64,000 nt of DNA from Streptomyces sp. NBC_00820 (GTDB lineage: Bacteria > Actinomycetota > Actinomycetes > Streptomycetales > Streptomycetaceae): positions 5,436,501 to 5,500,500 of the forward strand of contig NZ_CP108882.1 in NCBI RefSeq assembly GCF_036347055.1, in the 5' to 3' direction. Of the stretch, positions 1 to 8,642 are shown piece by piece. Below the pieces are notes generated by a model. That model was given only the letters and a program-made list of their open reading frames with translations, did no database searches and was not told where the DNA came from. The stretch's first letter is position 1; the number at the start of each line of letters is the position of its first letter. The translations under genes were made by a program, and so were the position numbers.

Positions 1-1645
1 CGCCGACCTGCCGGAACACGTCCGCGAGGCCGCCCTCAAGGAGGTCGACAAGCTGGAGCGCTCCAGCGACCAGTCGCCCGAGGGGTCCTGGATCCGCACC
101 TGGCTGGACACGGTCCTGGAGATGCCGTGGAACACGCGCACCGAGGACGCCTACGACATCCAGGGCGCCAAGGCGGTCCTGGACGCCGAGCACGCGGGCC
201 TCGAGGACGTGAAGGAACGCATCACCGAGTACCTGGCGGTGCGCAAGCGGCGCGGCGAGCGCGGCCTCGGCGTCATCGGCGGCCGGCGCGGCGGCGCGGT
301 GCTCGCGCTCGTCGGGCCGCCCGGCGTCGGCAAGACCAGCCTCGGCGAGTCCGTCGCGCACGCGATGGGGCGCGAGTTCGTCCGCGTCGCCCTCGGCGGC
401 GTCCGCGACGAGGCCGAGATCCGCGGTCACCGCCGTACCTACGTCGGCGCGCTGCCCGGCCGGATCGTCCGGGCGGTCAAGGAGGCCGGGTCCATGAACC
501 CGGTGGTCCTGCTCGACGAGATCGACAAGGTCGGCTCGGACTTCCGCGGCGACCCCGCCGCGGCCCTGCTGGAGGTCCTGGACCCGGCGCAGAACCACAC
601 CTTCCGGGACCACTACCTGGAGGTCGAACTGGACCTGTCCGACGTGGTCTTCCTCGCCACCGCCAACGTCCTGGAGGCCATCCCGGAGGCGCTGGCCGAC
701 CGGATGGAGATCGTCCGCCTGGACGGCTACACCGAGGACGAGAAGGTCGTCATCGCCCGTGACCACCTGCTCCCGCGCCAGCTGGAGCGGGCCGGCCTGA
801 ACAAGGACGAGGTCACCCTCGACGAGGGCGCGCTGCGCAAGCTCGCCGGCGAGTACACCCGCGAGGCGGGCGTACGCACCCTGGAGCGGGCCGTCGCCCG
901 GCTGCTGCGCAAGATCGCGGCCCAGCACGAACTCGGCCGGCGCGAGCTGCCGTTCACCGTCCGGGACGGGGACCTGCGCGGCCTGATCGGGCGCCCGCAC
1001 CACGTGCCCGAGTCCGCGCAGGACCCGGCCGAGCGCCGGACCGCCGTCCCCGGCGTGGCCACCGGCCTCGCCGTCACCGGCGCCGGTGGTGACGTGCTCT
1101 ACGTGGAGGCGTCTCTCGCGGACCCCGAGACGGGCGCGGCGGGCCTGACCCTGACCGGTCAGCTCGGCGACGTCATGAAGGAGTCGGCGCAGATCGCGCT
1201 GAGTTTCCTGCGCAGCCACGGCGCCGAACTGGAGCTCGCGGTGGGCGACCTGAAGGACCGGGGCGTGCACATCCACTTCCCGGCGGGCGCGGTGCCCAAG
1301 GACGGTCCGAGCGCGGGCGTCACGATGACCACCGCTCTCGCGTCCCTTCTCTCCGGGCGCCTGGTCCGCACGGACGTGGCGATGACCGGCGAGGTCTCGC
1401 TGACCGGCCGGGTGCTGCCCATCGGCGGCGTGAAGCAGAAGCTCCTCGCCGCGCACCGCGCCGGGGTGACCACCGTGATCATCCCCAAGCGCAACGAGCC
1501 CGACCTGGACGACGTCCCGGCCGAGGTGCTGGACACGCTCGACGTCCACGCCGTGACCGACGTCCGCCAGGTCCTGGAACTGGCACTCGCGCCCGCCGCA
1601 CACGGAGCGCACGGCGCGACGCCGGAGGTCCCGGTCGCCGCGTGA
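1..1645 (+). CDS. lon: ATP-dependent protease Lon, C-terminal part (5' truncated by window edge)
   Basis: Lon is a cytoplasmic AAA+ serine protease that degrades misfolded and regulatory proteins. The frame is open from base 2 and the true start lies upstream. What is present covers the end of the N-terminal domain, the AAA+ module and the protease domain. Counting from the Met at 122, the Walker A GPPGVGKT is at 65-72, followed by the Walker B region with LLDEIDKV. The catalytic Ser in GPSAG is residue 397 and the catalytic Lys in GGVKQK is residue 440. Their 43-residue spacing matches E. coli Ser679/Lys722. The gene is convergent with the muramidase gene and shares a terminator-like hairpin with it. 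Streptomyces lon is classically HspR-controlled, but its promoter is outside the window. Confidence 0.97.
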   Translation, partial: ADLPEHVREAALKEVDKLERSSDQSPEGSWIRTWLDTVLEMPWNTRTEDAYDIQGAKAVLDAEHAGLEDVKERITEYLAVRKRRGERGLGVIGGRRGGAVLALVGPPGVGKTSLGESVAHAMGREFVRVALGGVRDEAEIRGHRRTYVGALPGRIVRAVKEAGSMNPVVLLDEIDKVGSDFRGDPAAALLEVLDPAQNHTFRDHYLEVELDLSDVVFLATANVLEAIPEALADRMEIVRLDGYTEDEKVVIARDHLLPRQLERAGLNKDEVTLDEGALRKLAGEYTREAGVRTLERAVARLLRKIAAQHELGRRELPFTVRDGDLRGLIGRPHHVPESAQDPAERRTAVPGVATGLAVTGAGGDVLYVEASLADPETGAAGLTLTGQLGDVMKESAQIALSFLRSHGAELELAVGDLKDRGVHIHFPAGAVPKDGPSAGVTMTTALASLLSGRLVRTDVAMTGEVSLTGRVLPIGGVKQKLLAAHRAGVTTVIIPKRNEPDLDDVPAEVLDTLDVHAVTDVRQVLELALAPAAHGAHGATPEVPVAA

Positions 1646-1688
1646 CGCCGGCGTCCCCTGACGGACATCGGCCGCGCCGACCGGACGA

Positions 1689-1727
1689 GTGAGGGCCCGG
1701 GCTCCCCGAAGGGACCCGGGCCCTCAC
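1689..1727. terminator. hairpin terminator downstream of lon
   Basis: A perfect 13-bp inverted repeat, GTGAGGGCCCGGG and its complement, is separated by a 13-nt loop. It lies 44 bp after the lon stop codon. No strong T tract follows, which is usual for Streptomyces. It sits between convergent genes and could serve lon. Confidence 0.75.
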
Positions 1728-1742
1728 CACGCCCTGAGCGCG

Positions 1743-2003
1743 CGTACCCCCGGCCGGGAGGGTGCTGAGGTCAGCCGAGGGCCAGTGCCTGCACCCGGTC
1801 CAGCGCACCGTTGCCGTGCTTGTCCGGGGGCAACCCCCGTACCCCCGGCCGGGAGGGTGCTGAGGTCAGCCGAGGGCCAGTGCCTGCACCCGGTCCAGCG
1901 CACCGTTGCCGTGCTTGTCCGGGGGCAACCCCCGTACCCCCGGCCGGGAGGGTGCTGAGGTCAGCCGAGGGCCAGTGCCTGCACCCGGTCCAGCGCACCG
2001 TTG
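1743..2003. repeat. 95-bp tandem repeat, 2.75 copies, overlapping the 3' end of the muramidase gene
   Basis: Copies begin at 1743, 1838 and 1933. The first two are identical over 95 bp. The third runs 71 bp and is the real 3' end of the muramidase gene, including its stop codon at 1961-1963. On the minus strand the two downstream copies encode an orphan tail ending NGALDRVQALALG plus stop, preceded by DKHG, where the gene itself reads HDKF. Because 95 is not a multiple of three, the copies are not in frame with one another. Confidence 0.95.
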
Positions 2004-2785
2004 AACTTGTCGTGGTCGCCCACGGTCGGGCCGCTGGAGGTGTACTGCCACATGGTGTAGAAGCCCCAGCCCGCAGGCAGCGTCCCCGGGTCCGCGGCGT
2101 AGCGGGCGATCCACAGCGGGTTGTTCGACGCGAAGCCGCCGTAGTTGCCGGTGCACTGGGTCCACCAGCTGGTGGCCGTGTAGATCACGGCGTCGCGGCC
2201 GGTGCGCGCCTTGTAGGTGTTGAGGAAGTCGGCGATCCAGTTGACCATCGCGCCCGTCGACAGGCCGTAGCAGGCGGCGCCGTACGGGTTCCACTCGATG
2301 TCGAGCGCGCCGGGCAGCGTCTTGCCGTCGCGGGACCAGCCGCCGCCGTGGTCGACGAAGTAGTTGGCCTGGGTCGCGCCGCTCGTGGTGTCCGGGGTGG
2401 CGAAGTGGTAGCCGCCGCGGATCATGCCGACGTTGTACGAGCCGTTGTACTGCTGGGCGAAGTACGGGTTCGTGTAGTACGTGCCCTCCGTGGCCTTGGT
2501 GTAGGCCCAGCGGACGCCGCTGTTCCACAGCGTGGCCCAGTCGACGTTGCCCTGGTGGCCCGAGACGTCGACGCCCTCGGTCTGGACGGCGGCGGTGGCG
2601 GCGGGGGAGCCGCCGCGGCCGTCGTGGGCGACGACGCCCATGCCCATGAAGGCGGAGCCGCGCGCGGGCGTGGTCGCGGCCTGGGCGGTGGTGAGGGGCA
2701 GGGCGAGGGAGAGCGCCGCGAGCAGGGCCGTGACGAGGGCGGCCAGGGCGCGGGGGCGGATGGAGCCAGGTCTGTGCACGGGCAT
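1961..2785 (-). CDS. secreted GH25 muramidase (lysozyme, cellosyl type)
   Basis: The product is predicted to be an exported N-acetylmuramidase that cleaves peptidoglycan. The start at 2785 is chosen because GGAGG lies 6 nt upstream; a longer in-frame opening lacks such a site. The 274-residue protein opens with an Arg-rich n-region and a hydrophobic signal core ending TTAQA. It then carries a single GH25 barrel with VDVSGHQG near the N-terminal edge and the ALDIEWNPYG motif holding catalytic Asp/Glu residues. The C-terminus GALDRVQALALG lies inside a 95-bp tandem array. The gene is convergent with lon. A divergent MarR-family gene starts about 230 bp upstream and may share the intergenic control region. 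Confidence 0.93.
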   Translation of the reverse strand: MPVHRPGSIRPRALAALVTALLAALSLALPLTTAQAATTPARGSAFMGMGVVAHDGRGGSPAATAAVQTEGVDVSGHQGNVDWATLWNSGVRWAYTKATEGTYYTNPYFAQQYNGSYNVGMIRGGYHFATPDTTSGATQANYFVDHGGGWSRDGKTLPGALDIEWNPYGAACYGLSTGAMVNWIADFLNTYKARTGRDAVIYTATSWWTQCTGNYGGFASNNPLWIARYAADPGTLPAGWGFYTMWQYTSSGPTVGDHDKFNGALDRVQALALG

Positions 2786-3014
2786 GACGTGCCTCCGAGG
2801 AACGAGGTGGGGGGATCCTGAGGTGACCACTGGGCCCACTGGCGTGGGCATGCCATTCCTTGTCCGGTAAAGAAGCTACGCACGTAGATGGCCGCGAGGG
2901 AAGAGGGTCCGGATGCCGCCGTTGGTCTACGCCTGCGAAATACTGGCGGAGCTGCGGCAATGACGGGGTTTGACGGAAACTTTCAGGACCGCGAAACCGA
3001 GCAGGGGTGCTGAC

Positions 3015-3512
3015 GTGCACGAGGACGGAAACAGCGAGGCGCATCGCGTCACCGACGAGGTGACGCCGAGCGGCGCGGACCAGGAGTTCCTGGCGCTGGA
3101 ACGTGAGTTGACCGTGCTGCTGCGGCGCGCCCGGGCCAGCCAGGGCGAGATGGCCCGCGAGGTCCATCCCGACCTGGAGTCCGCCGCGTACGGCCTGCTC
3201 ATCCGCCTCGACGAACTCGGCGGCCAGCGCGCCACCGAACTCGCCGCCTACATCGGCGTCGGCAAGGCGACCATGTCCCGCCAGCTGCGCGCCCTGGAGG
3301 AGCTGGGTCTCGTCGCCCGCGCGCCCGACCCGGCCGACGGCCGCGCCTGGCTGGTCACCCTCACCGACGAGGGCCGCAGTCGCGTCGGCAAGGTCCGCGA
3401 GGCACGCCGCGCCCGTTACGTCTGCCAGCTCTCCCACTGGGACCGCGGCGAGGTCGCCGAACTGGCCCGGCTGCTGAACCGGTTGAACGGCGGCACGGAG
3501 AAGCACAGCTGA
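3015..3512 (+). CDS. MarR-family transcriptional regulator
   Basis: This is a 165-residue winged helix-turn-helix regulator of the MarR family. The DNA-binding part is visible as GLLIRLDELGGQRATELA, then GVGKATMSRQLRALEELGLV, with the wing DPADGRAWLVTLTDEG. GTG at 3015 is preferred because AGGGG lies 7 nt upstream. A TTG at 2970 would add 15 residues. The gene is divergent from the secreted muramidase gene, so that gene is a candidate target, but this is inference from position. The last codons (NGGTEKHS) form the first unit of a 26-bp tandem array that continues past the stop codon. Confidence 0.85.
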   Translation: MHEDGNSEAHRVTDEVTPSGADQEFLALERELTVLLRRARASQGEMAREVHPDLESAAYGLLIRLDELGGQRATELAAYIGVGKATMSRQLRALEELGLVARAPDPADGRAWLVTLTDEGRSRVGKVREARRARYVCQLSHWDRGEVAELARLLNRLNGGTEKHS

Positions 3513-3563
3513 ACGGCGGGCCGGAGAAGCGCAGCTGCACGGCGGCACGGAGAGACGCGGCTG
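3486..3563. repeat. 26-bp tandem repeat, 3 copies, at the 3' end of marR
   Basis: Three 26-bp units lie at 3486-3511, 3512-3537 and 3538-3563, sharing the core ACGGCGGsmCGGAGA with a few substitutions. The first unit is the coding end of the MarR gene; its final G is the middle base of the TGA stop codon. The unit is not a multiple of three, so later copies are read in other frames. The array fills the gap to the convergent phosphatase gene. Confidence 0.9.
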
Positions 3564-3577
3564 ACCGGGCCGCGCGC

Positions 3578-4381
3578 TCACAGCTCCACGTACAGCACCG
3601 TCGCGTCGTCGTGCGCCTTGCCGCGCCGCGGGAACGTCCGCTCCTGGAGGTCCGCGGACTCCAGCTCCCGTACCCGGTCGACCAGGGAGCGGGCGCCCTC
3701 CTTGGCGACGAGGTCGAACAGGGCGGTCCAGTCGCCCTCGCGGAATTTCTCCGTCCAGCGGGTGGCGCCGTCCGTCAGCGCGGTCAGGGCGCGGACCTCG
3801 TGGCGGGGCACGGTGCCGGTGACGGCGCGGCCGGCGACCGAGGGGTCGGCGGCGGCCGTGAAGAAGCCGCCCTCCTTGTTGCGCAGGGTGGCGTCGACCA
3901 GGGCGTCGGTGGCGAGGGCGGACCGGGGCAGCCGGCCGAGGCGGTCGTCCAGGACCGGGGTGACCGTGCCGGCGGGGGAGCGCAGGAGCAGCGCGGAGTC
4001 CGACAGGACCAGGTAATCCAGGGTGTCGGCCGACCAGCGCGCCAGGACGACGGTCGCCTGCGGGGTGCGCGGGTGAGAAAGGTCACACGTGTTCGCGTGG
4101 GCCTCGGAAGTCCGGCCGATCGCCCGGGAAAGCACCTCCGGCAGCGTCAGATCTCGGCTCGAAAGGGTCAGTTCGGTCAGGGCGCCGCCCAGTCGGGAGG
4201 TGAACCAGGGGACCGTGTGCAGGCAGCCCGTGCCGTCCCGGGGCGGTGTCACTCCGTCCAGCAAGATCGCACAACCTCCCTGACCGGAGGCGGGTAGTCC
4301 GACACCGGCGAAGTCCTCGTTGGGGCGGGACGGGTCGCCGGGTTCCGTGACGAGTTCGGTGCGCATCCGGTCAGTCTGCAC
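3578..4381 (-). CDS. PP2C-like protein phosphatase domain protein
   Basis: This 267-residue soluble protein has no signal peptide. It carries the scattered acidic motifs of the metal-dependent PP2C fold: RPNEDFAG near the N-terminus, ILLDGVTPP, LTDGATRW around residue 205, and a terminal DDATVLYVE. These are the usual metal-binding Asp positions, so Ser/Thr phosphatase activity is plausible. The family includes divergent members and the substrate is unknown. The GTG start at 4381 has GAAGGG very close upstream; an ATG five codons in lacks a ribosome site. It is convergent with marR, with the 26-bp array between them. Confidence 0.75.
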   Translation of the reverse strand: MQTDRMRTELVTEPGDPSRPNEDFAGVGLPASGQGGCAILLDGVTPPRDGTGCLHTVPWFTSRLGGALTELTLSSRDLTLPEVLSRAIGRTSEAHANTCDLSHPRTPQATVVLARWSADTLDYLVLSDSALLLRSPAGTVTPVLDDRLGRLPRSALATDALVDATLRNKEGGFFTAAADPSVAGRAVTGTVPRHEVRALTALTDGATRWTEKFREGDWTALFDLVAKEGARSLVDRVRELESADLQERTFPRRGKAHDDATVLYVEL

Positions 4382-4738
4382 GAGCCCTTCACAGGCTTCC
4401 CCAAAGAGCGCCGGGCGTGGCGGAATTGATGCGACCGTGCAGGTCAGACGCCTGCTTTGGGGGTAATTGGCATACTCCGGGAACGCGTGGCGGCGAATAC
4501 TGCCAAAGGCTGCCGCGCGCGTCCAACCGGCCCGCCGTGGACGGCCGTCGCACCGGCCGGCGCAACTTGCCCGTCAACTCCCGTCCGATGTTCACTCCTT
4601 CGGGTGGCCGGTCAGGTGATGCACGACCCCTGCCCACCGGCGCTGGGAGGGTCGGGAACCGTACGAACCGGGTGTTCGCACCACTTAACACCGAGACGAC
4701 GGGTCACCGCCCGGGACCTTGGGTAGACGAGTTCAGGA
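4382..4738. other. intergenic region between divergent PP2C-like gene and conservon
   Basis: This 357-bp divergent spacer must hold the promoters of the PP2C-like gene and of the conservon. It has locally lower GC around 4440-4490 and 4670-4710. I see no convincing operator, RNA gene or short ORF. Long open frames here are continuations of shadow frames of cvnA. Confidence 0.4.
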
Positions 4739-7732
4739 ATGCGAGCACCGGTGCAGAAGAAGCGGCCGCGGCGCACAAGCAGGCAGACGGCCCCCGAGGG
4801 GATTGCCGAACAGACCCCCGTCGGAACCGGCCGCCCCACTCATGTGCGTACCCGTCTGATCATTGCCGTGGCGGCGGTGGCCGCAGCCATCGCCGGAGCC
4901 GGGGCACCCGCGCTCCTCACCGCCTCCGGGGACGTCAGCGACTCCCAGGAACTGGTGACACTGGCCGGGCGTACCCAGGACGCGCTCGCGCTCGCCCACT
5001 CGCTCGCCGACGAACGCGACGAGGTCACCGCCTATCTCGCCGCCGGACGCCCCAAGGCGCAGGCGCCGTCGGAGCAGCGCAGCGCGCGGGTCGACCGCCA
5101 GATAGAGGACCTGCGCACCGACACCGGCACCCCGGCGCGGCTGCTGACCGACCTCGACGGCATCGCCACCGTCCGGCGCGCCGCCCTCACCGGCAAGACG
5201 GACGCGCTGCGGACCCACCAGGCGTACTCGGCGACCATCACCGAACTGCACCGGCTCGCCCAGCTGCTGGCCGAGCGGATGCCCCCGAGGGCCGGCTCCG
5301 GCACCTACTCGCTGGCCGAACTGGACACCGCCGTCCAGCAGTCCGCCGCCGCCCGCGGCCTGCTGCTGGCCGCGCTGAACATCCCGTCCTCGACCAGGAC
5401 GGTGATCGACCCGGCCACCGGCCTGCCCACCACGACCAGCACCTCGACCGACGCGGACCGCGCCAAGCGGGACGCGCTCACCGCCGCCGCCCAGCAGGCC
5501 CGGCTGCGCGCCGACGCGGCCCTCGCCGACTTCCGCGCGACCGCGCCCAAGGCGTCCGTCGACTCCTACGACTCCACGGTCACCGGAGTCGAGGTCAACT
5601 CCGCCGACAAGTACCTCGCCGCCCTCACCGACCAGCCCACGCTCGCCGACAGCGAGCTGGCCACCAGCGCCCGGAAGCTGGACGCGGCCCTGTCCGCCCG
5701 GGTCGATCTGATGCGCGGCGCCGAGTCGGCCCTCTACGACCACCGCACCAAGGACCTCGCGCAGCTCCGGGACGAGGACGTCACCGCCCTGGAGATCCGC
5801 GTCGCCGTCCTCGGCGCCCTCATGCTGGTCGCCGTCGGCATCGCCACCGCCATGGCCCGCACCCTGACCCGCCCGCTGTCGGTCCTGCGCCGCGGCTCGG
5901 CGCGGCTGGCCGGCGCCGAGGACCTGGCGGTCCAGGAGCCGATCGCCTTCACCGGCCGCAACGACGAGTTCGCGCAGGTCGTCCGCTCGGTCAACGCCCT
6001 GCACGCGCACGCCGTCACCCTGCACGCCACGCTGAACGAGCGGGCCGGTGCGCTGAACGACCGCGTCGCCACCCTGGAGGCCGACCGCAAGCACCTGGTC
6101 GGCCAGCGGCAGAAGATGGCCGACGCCCGCGAGGAACTGCGCGCCGAACTCGCCGAGTCCGCAGCCCAGATGGAACGGCTGCGCACCACCATCGGCGGCA
6201 CCTTCGTCAACCTGGCGCTGCGCACGCTCGGCCTGGTCGAGCGCCAGCTGTCGGTCATCGAGGGCCTGGAGGAGCGCGAGCAGGACCCCGAGCGGCTCGG
6301 CACCCTCTTCAAGCTGGACCACTTCGCCACCGTCATGCGCCGGCACAGCGAGAACCTCCTGGTCCTCTCCGGCACCGAGCACGTCCAGCAGCACCACGGC
6401 CCGGTCCCGCTGGTCGACGTGGTCCGCGCGGCCGTCAGCGAGATCGAGCGCTACGAGCGGGTCCGGATCACCACGCTGCCCCCGCACGCGCACATCGCGG
6501 GCTTCGCCGCCGACGACCTCTCCCACCTCCTCGCCGAACTCATGGAGAACGCCACCTCGTTCTCCCCGCCCGACCAGTCCGTCGAGGTCTCCGGGTGGCT
6601 GCTGGAGTCCGGCGAGATCATGCTGTCGGTCCAGGACGAGGGCATCGGCATGACGGGCGACCGCCTGGAGCGCCTCAACACCCGCCTCGCCGAGTTCGAC
6701 CCCGAGTCGCCGTACGACCAGGAGGGCGCGGACGGCCTCGGCCTCGGCCTGTACGTCGTGGCCCGACTGGCCCACCGGCACGGCGCCCGCGTGCAGCTGC
6801 GCGAGCAGAAGCAGGGCGGGATCGCGGCCGTGGCCGTGCTGCCGCGCTCCCTGCTCGCCGAGGCTCCCGCCACGCCGGGCCCGGCCGGCCGCCCCGGTGT
6901 CGTCCAGACCTTCAGCCTCCCCGGCGCCGACGCCGAGGCCAACTCCAACGTCCTGCTCGCCCGCACCAAGAGCACCGATCCACTGGTGGCCCTGGCGGAG
7001 CGGTCGGTACGCGAGGCGGAGAAGGCCGAACGGCAGCAGGCACCGGCGGACGATGCGGCGGAGCCCGCCCCCGAAAGCCCCGCGAACTTCGAGAGCCCCG
7101 CAGGCGCGATCTTCGAGAGCCCCGCAGGCTCCGAGAGCCACGACAGCCCCGTAAGCCCCGAAGCCACCGAGCCGGAGGCCCCCGAGACCCACAGCAGGGC
7201 GGAGGCGACCGACCGGGCCACCGGGGAGACGCCGAGCCGCCCGAAGGAACCGGCGGAGACTTTCGCCGAGACCACCATGGAGCTGCTGCTCCCGGACCCC
7301 GCGACCGCTCCGGAGGCCCCTGGGCCGACGGCTGTCGAGGGCACCGGGACGGCCGGCTCCGCACCGATGACCCACGAGGCCCCGGGGCACGCCCGCTCCC
7401 CCGAACCCGGGGCCGCAGACGGCGAGGCCGCCCCGCAGGGGCCGTCCGCACCCGACGACGAGAACCGCTCGGGTGGTACGGACGGCCACGAAGCCGCCGA
7501 AGGCGAAGCCGAGGCGATCACCAGCAAGGGCCTTCCCAAACGCACCCCCAAGATCACCAGCCCCGCCGAGGCACCGCGCCAGCGGACCCGCTCCGTCGAC
7601 GCCGAAGCCCTGCGCCGCAGGCTCGGCGGCTTCAGCCGCGGGGCCACCGCCGGCTACCGCGACGTAGAGGCGGAGATCTCCGCAACCACCGAACCAGCCA
7701 CGGGGGGCACAGCCGAGGAGGCAAGCAGTTGA
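4739..7732 (+). CDS. cvnA: CvnA: nitrate/nitrite-sensing-type membrane histidine-kinase-like protein of a conservon
   Basis: CvnA is the sensor component of a conservon, a membrane G-protein-like system of Streptomyces. The 997-residue protein has a basic N-terminus, a first membrane segment at about 39-60, an extracytoplasmic all-helical NIT-type sensing region at about 70-340, a second membrane segment at about 355-374 and a HAMP-like segment. A coiled-coil follows, then a HATPase module with N box ELMENATSFSP near 597 and GLGLGLYVV near 667. A disordered acidic/Pro-rich tail of about 290 residues contains FESPAG repeats. The region where a phospho-His would sit reads DHFATVMRRHSENLL, as is usual in this atypical kinase class. 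The ATG at 4739 lies just after AGGA; a GTG at 4751 is an alternative. It overlaps cvnB by 4 bp. Confidence 0.9.
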   Translation: MRAPVQKKRPRRTSRQTAPEGIAEQTPVGTGRPTHVRTRLIIAVAAVAAAIAGAGAPALLTASGDVSDSQELVTLAGRTQDALALAHSLADERDEVTAYLAAGRPKAQAPSEQRSARVDRQIEDLRTDTGTPARLLTDLDGIATVRRAALTGKTDALRTHQAYSATITELHRLAQLLAERMPPRAGSGTYSLAELDTAVQQSAAARGLLLAALNIPSSTRTVIDPATGLPTTTSTSTDADRAKRDALTAAAQQARLRADAALADFRATAPKASVDSYDSTVTGVEVNSADKYLAALTDQPTLADSELATSARKLDAALSARVDLMRGAESALYDHRTKDLAQLRDEDVTALEIRVAVLGALMLVAVGIATAMARTLTRPLSVLRRGSARLAGAEDLAVQEPIAFTGRNDEFAQVVRSVNALHAHAVTLHATLNERAGALNDRVATLEADRKHLVGQRQKMADAREELRAELAESAAQMERLRTTIGGTFVNLALRTLGLVERQLSVIEGLEEREQDPERLGTLFKLDHFATVMRRHSENLLVLSGTEHVQQHHGPVPLVDVVRAAVSEIERYERVRITTLPPHAHIAGFAADDLSHLLAELMENATSFSPPDQSVEVSGWLLESGEIMLSVQDEGIGMTGDRLERLNTRLAEFDPESPYDQEGADGLGLGLYVVARLAHRHGARVQLREQKQGGIAAVAVLPRSLLAEAPATPGPAGRPGVVQTFSLPGADAEANSNVLLARTKSTDPLVALAERSVREAEKAERQQAPADDAAEPAPESPANFESPAGAIFESPAGSESHDSPVSPEATEPEAPETHSRAEATDRATGETPSRPKEPAETFAETTMELLLPDPATAPEAPGPTAVEGTGTAGSAPMTHEAPGHARSPEPGAADGEAAPQGPSAPDDENRSGGTDGHEAAEGEAEAITSKGLPKRTPKITSPAEAPRQRTRSVDAEALRRRLGGFSRGATAGYRDVEAEISATTEPATGGTAEEASS

Positions 7733-8226
7733 CCGCGCCCAGTACCTACGGCCTGAGCAGCGCCGCCCGTAACCTGCAATGGCTGCTGACCAATCTGGTC
7801 GAGGAAGTACCCGGCATCCAGTCCGTCGCAGTCGTCTCCTCCGACGGCCTGCTGCTCCTGTCCTCCGACCCCAGTCACACGGAGGAGACACGCCAGGCGC
7901 GTCCGACCAAGGGCCCCCGCGGCTCCTCGGCGGACCTGGCCACCATCGTCTCCGGCATCGGCAGCCTCACCCTCGGGGCCACCAAGCTCATGGAGTACGG
8001 CGGGATCAAGCACACGATGGTCGCGATGGAGGAGGGCAGCCTCTTCGTGATGTCGATCAGCGACGGCTCGCTGCTCGGCGTCCACGGCTCCGCGGAGTGC
8101 GACATGAGCGTGGTGGCCTACCACATGGCCCTCTTCGTGGGCCGCGCCGGCCACGTGCTGACCCCCGAACTCCGCAGCGAGCTGCGCAAATCACTGGAAG
8201 CCGATTCGACGGGGAGCGGCCGATGA
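7729..8226 (+). CDS. cvnB: CvnB: roadblock/LC7-domain regulator of the conservon GTPase
   Basis: CvnB is a 165-residue roadblock/LC7 protein that by analogy with MglB acts on the partner small GTPase (CvnD) and docks to CvnA. The TTG start overlaps the cvnA stop (TTGA), and GAGGAGG lies 7 nt upstream, so this start is well supported. The core begins SSAARNLQWLLTNLVEEVPG and continues VAVVSSDGLLLLSS, characteristic of these roadblock proteins. No membrane segment is present. It overlaps cvnC by ATGA, indicating translational coupling. Confidence 0.93.
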   Translation: MTAPSTYGLSSAARNLQWLLTNLVEEVPGIQSVAVVSSDGLLLLSSDPSHTEETRQARPTKGPRGSSADLATIVSGIGSLTLGATKLMEYGGIKHTMVAMEEGSLFVMSISDGSLLGVHGSAECDMSVVAYHMALFVGRAGHVLTPELRSELRKSLEADSTGSGR

Positions 8227-8642
8227 GCGGCACCGGCAAAAGGCACCAGCTCCCGGTGCGCGGCGGCGATCGCAAGAAACCCGCCCGGGTCCGCCCCTAC
8301 TCGCTCACCGGCGGCCGTACCCGCTTCGGCCACGTCCTCCTCGTCGAGACGTTCGTCGCGGCCATCGAGGCCCCCGAGGAGCGCAAGGAGCTGACGAGTA
8401 CGCCGGTGTCCGCCCGGATCATGCCGGAGATGCTGGCCATCGTCGAACTCTGCCGCCGTATGCGCACGGTGGCCGAGATCGCCGCGCTGCTGCAGATGCC
8501 GCTCGGCGTGGTCCGCGTGCTCCTGAGCGATCTCGCGGACCAGGGAAAGATCCGTGTGTACGGCACCGGGACCGGTCACGGCACCGGCCGGCCGAACCGC
8601 GCGCTGCTGGAAAGGGTGCTGAGTGGACTCCGCCGTCTCTGA
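8223..8642 (+). CDS. cvnC: CvnC: DUF742 protein
   Basis: This is a 139-residue DUF742 protein, the invariant third member of conservons. It contains the RPYSLTGGRTR motif, then a C-terminal winged-helix-like part (IVELCRRMRTVAEIAALLQM, then GVVRVLLSDLADQGKI). It starts with ATG overlapping the cvnB stop. Its 3' end overlaps the cvnD start by 20 bp. The molecular role is not established; it is probably an adaptor in the CvnA/CvnB/CvnD membrane complex. Confidence 0.92.
   Translation: MSGTGKRHQLPVRGGDRKKPARVRPYSLTGGRTRFGHVLLVETFVAAIEAPEERKELTSTPVSARIMPEMLAIVELCRRMRTVAEIAALLQMPLGVVRVLLSDLADQGKIRVYGTGTGHGTGRPNRALLERVLSGLRRL

Noticed and set aside
1743..2003. Possible CRISPR array
   Set aside because: The units are directly abutting 95-bp repeats without spacers and include a gene 3' end. 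No cas genes in the window.
4417..8226. A very long plus-strand open frame covering the cvnA region, and a long antisense frame at 4733-7891
   Set aside because: Both are shadows of cvnA in high-GC DNA: Arg/Gly/Pro-rich translations without domains. The first merges into the true cvnB frame only at its end.
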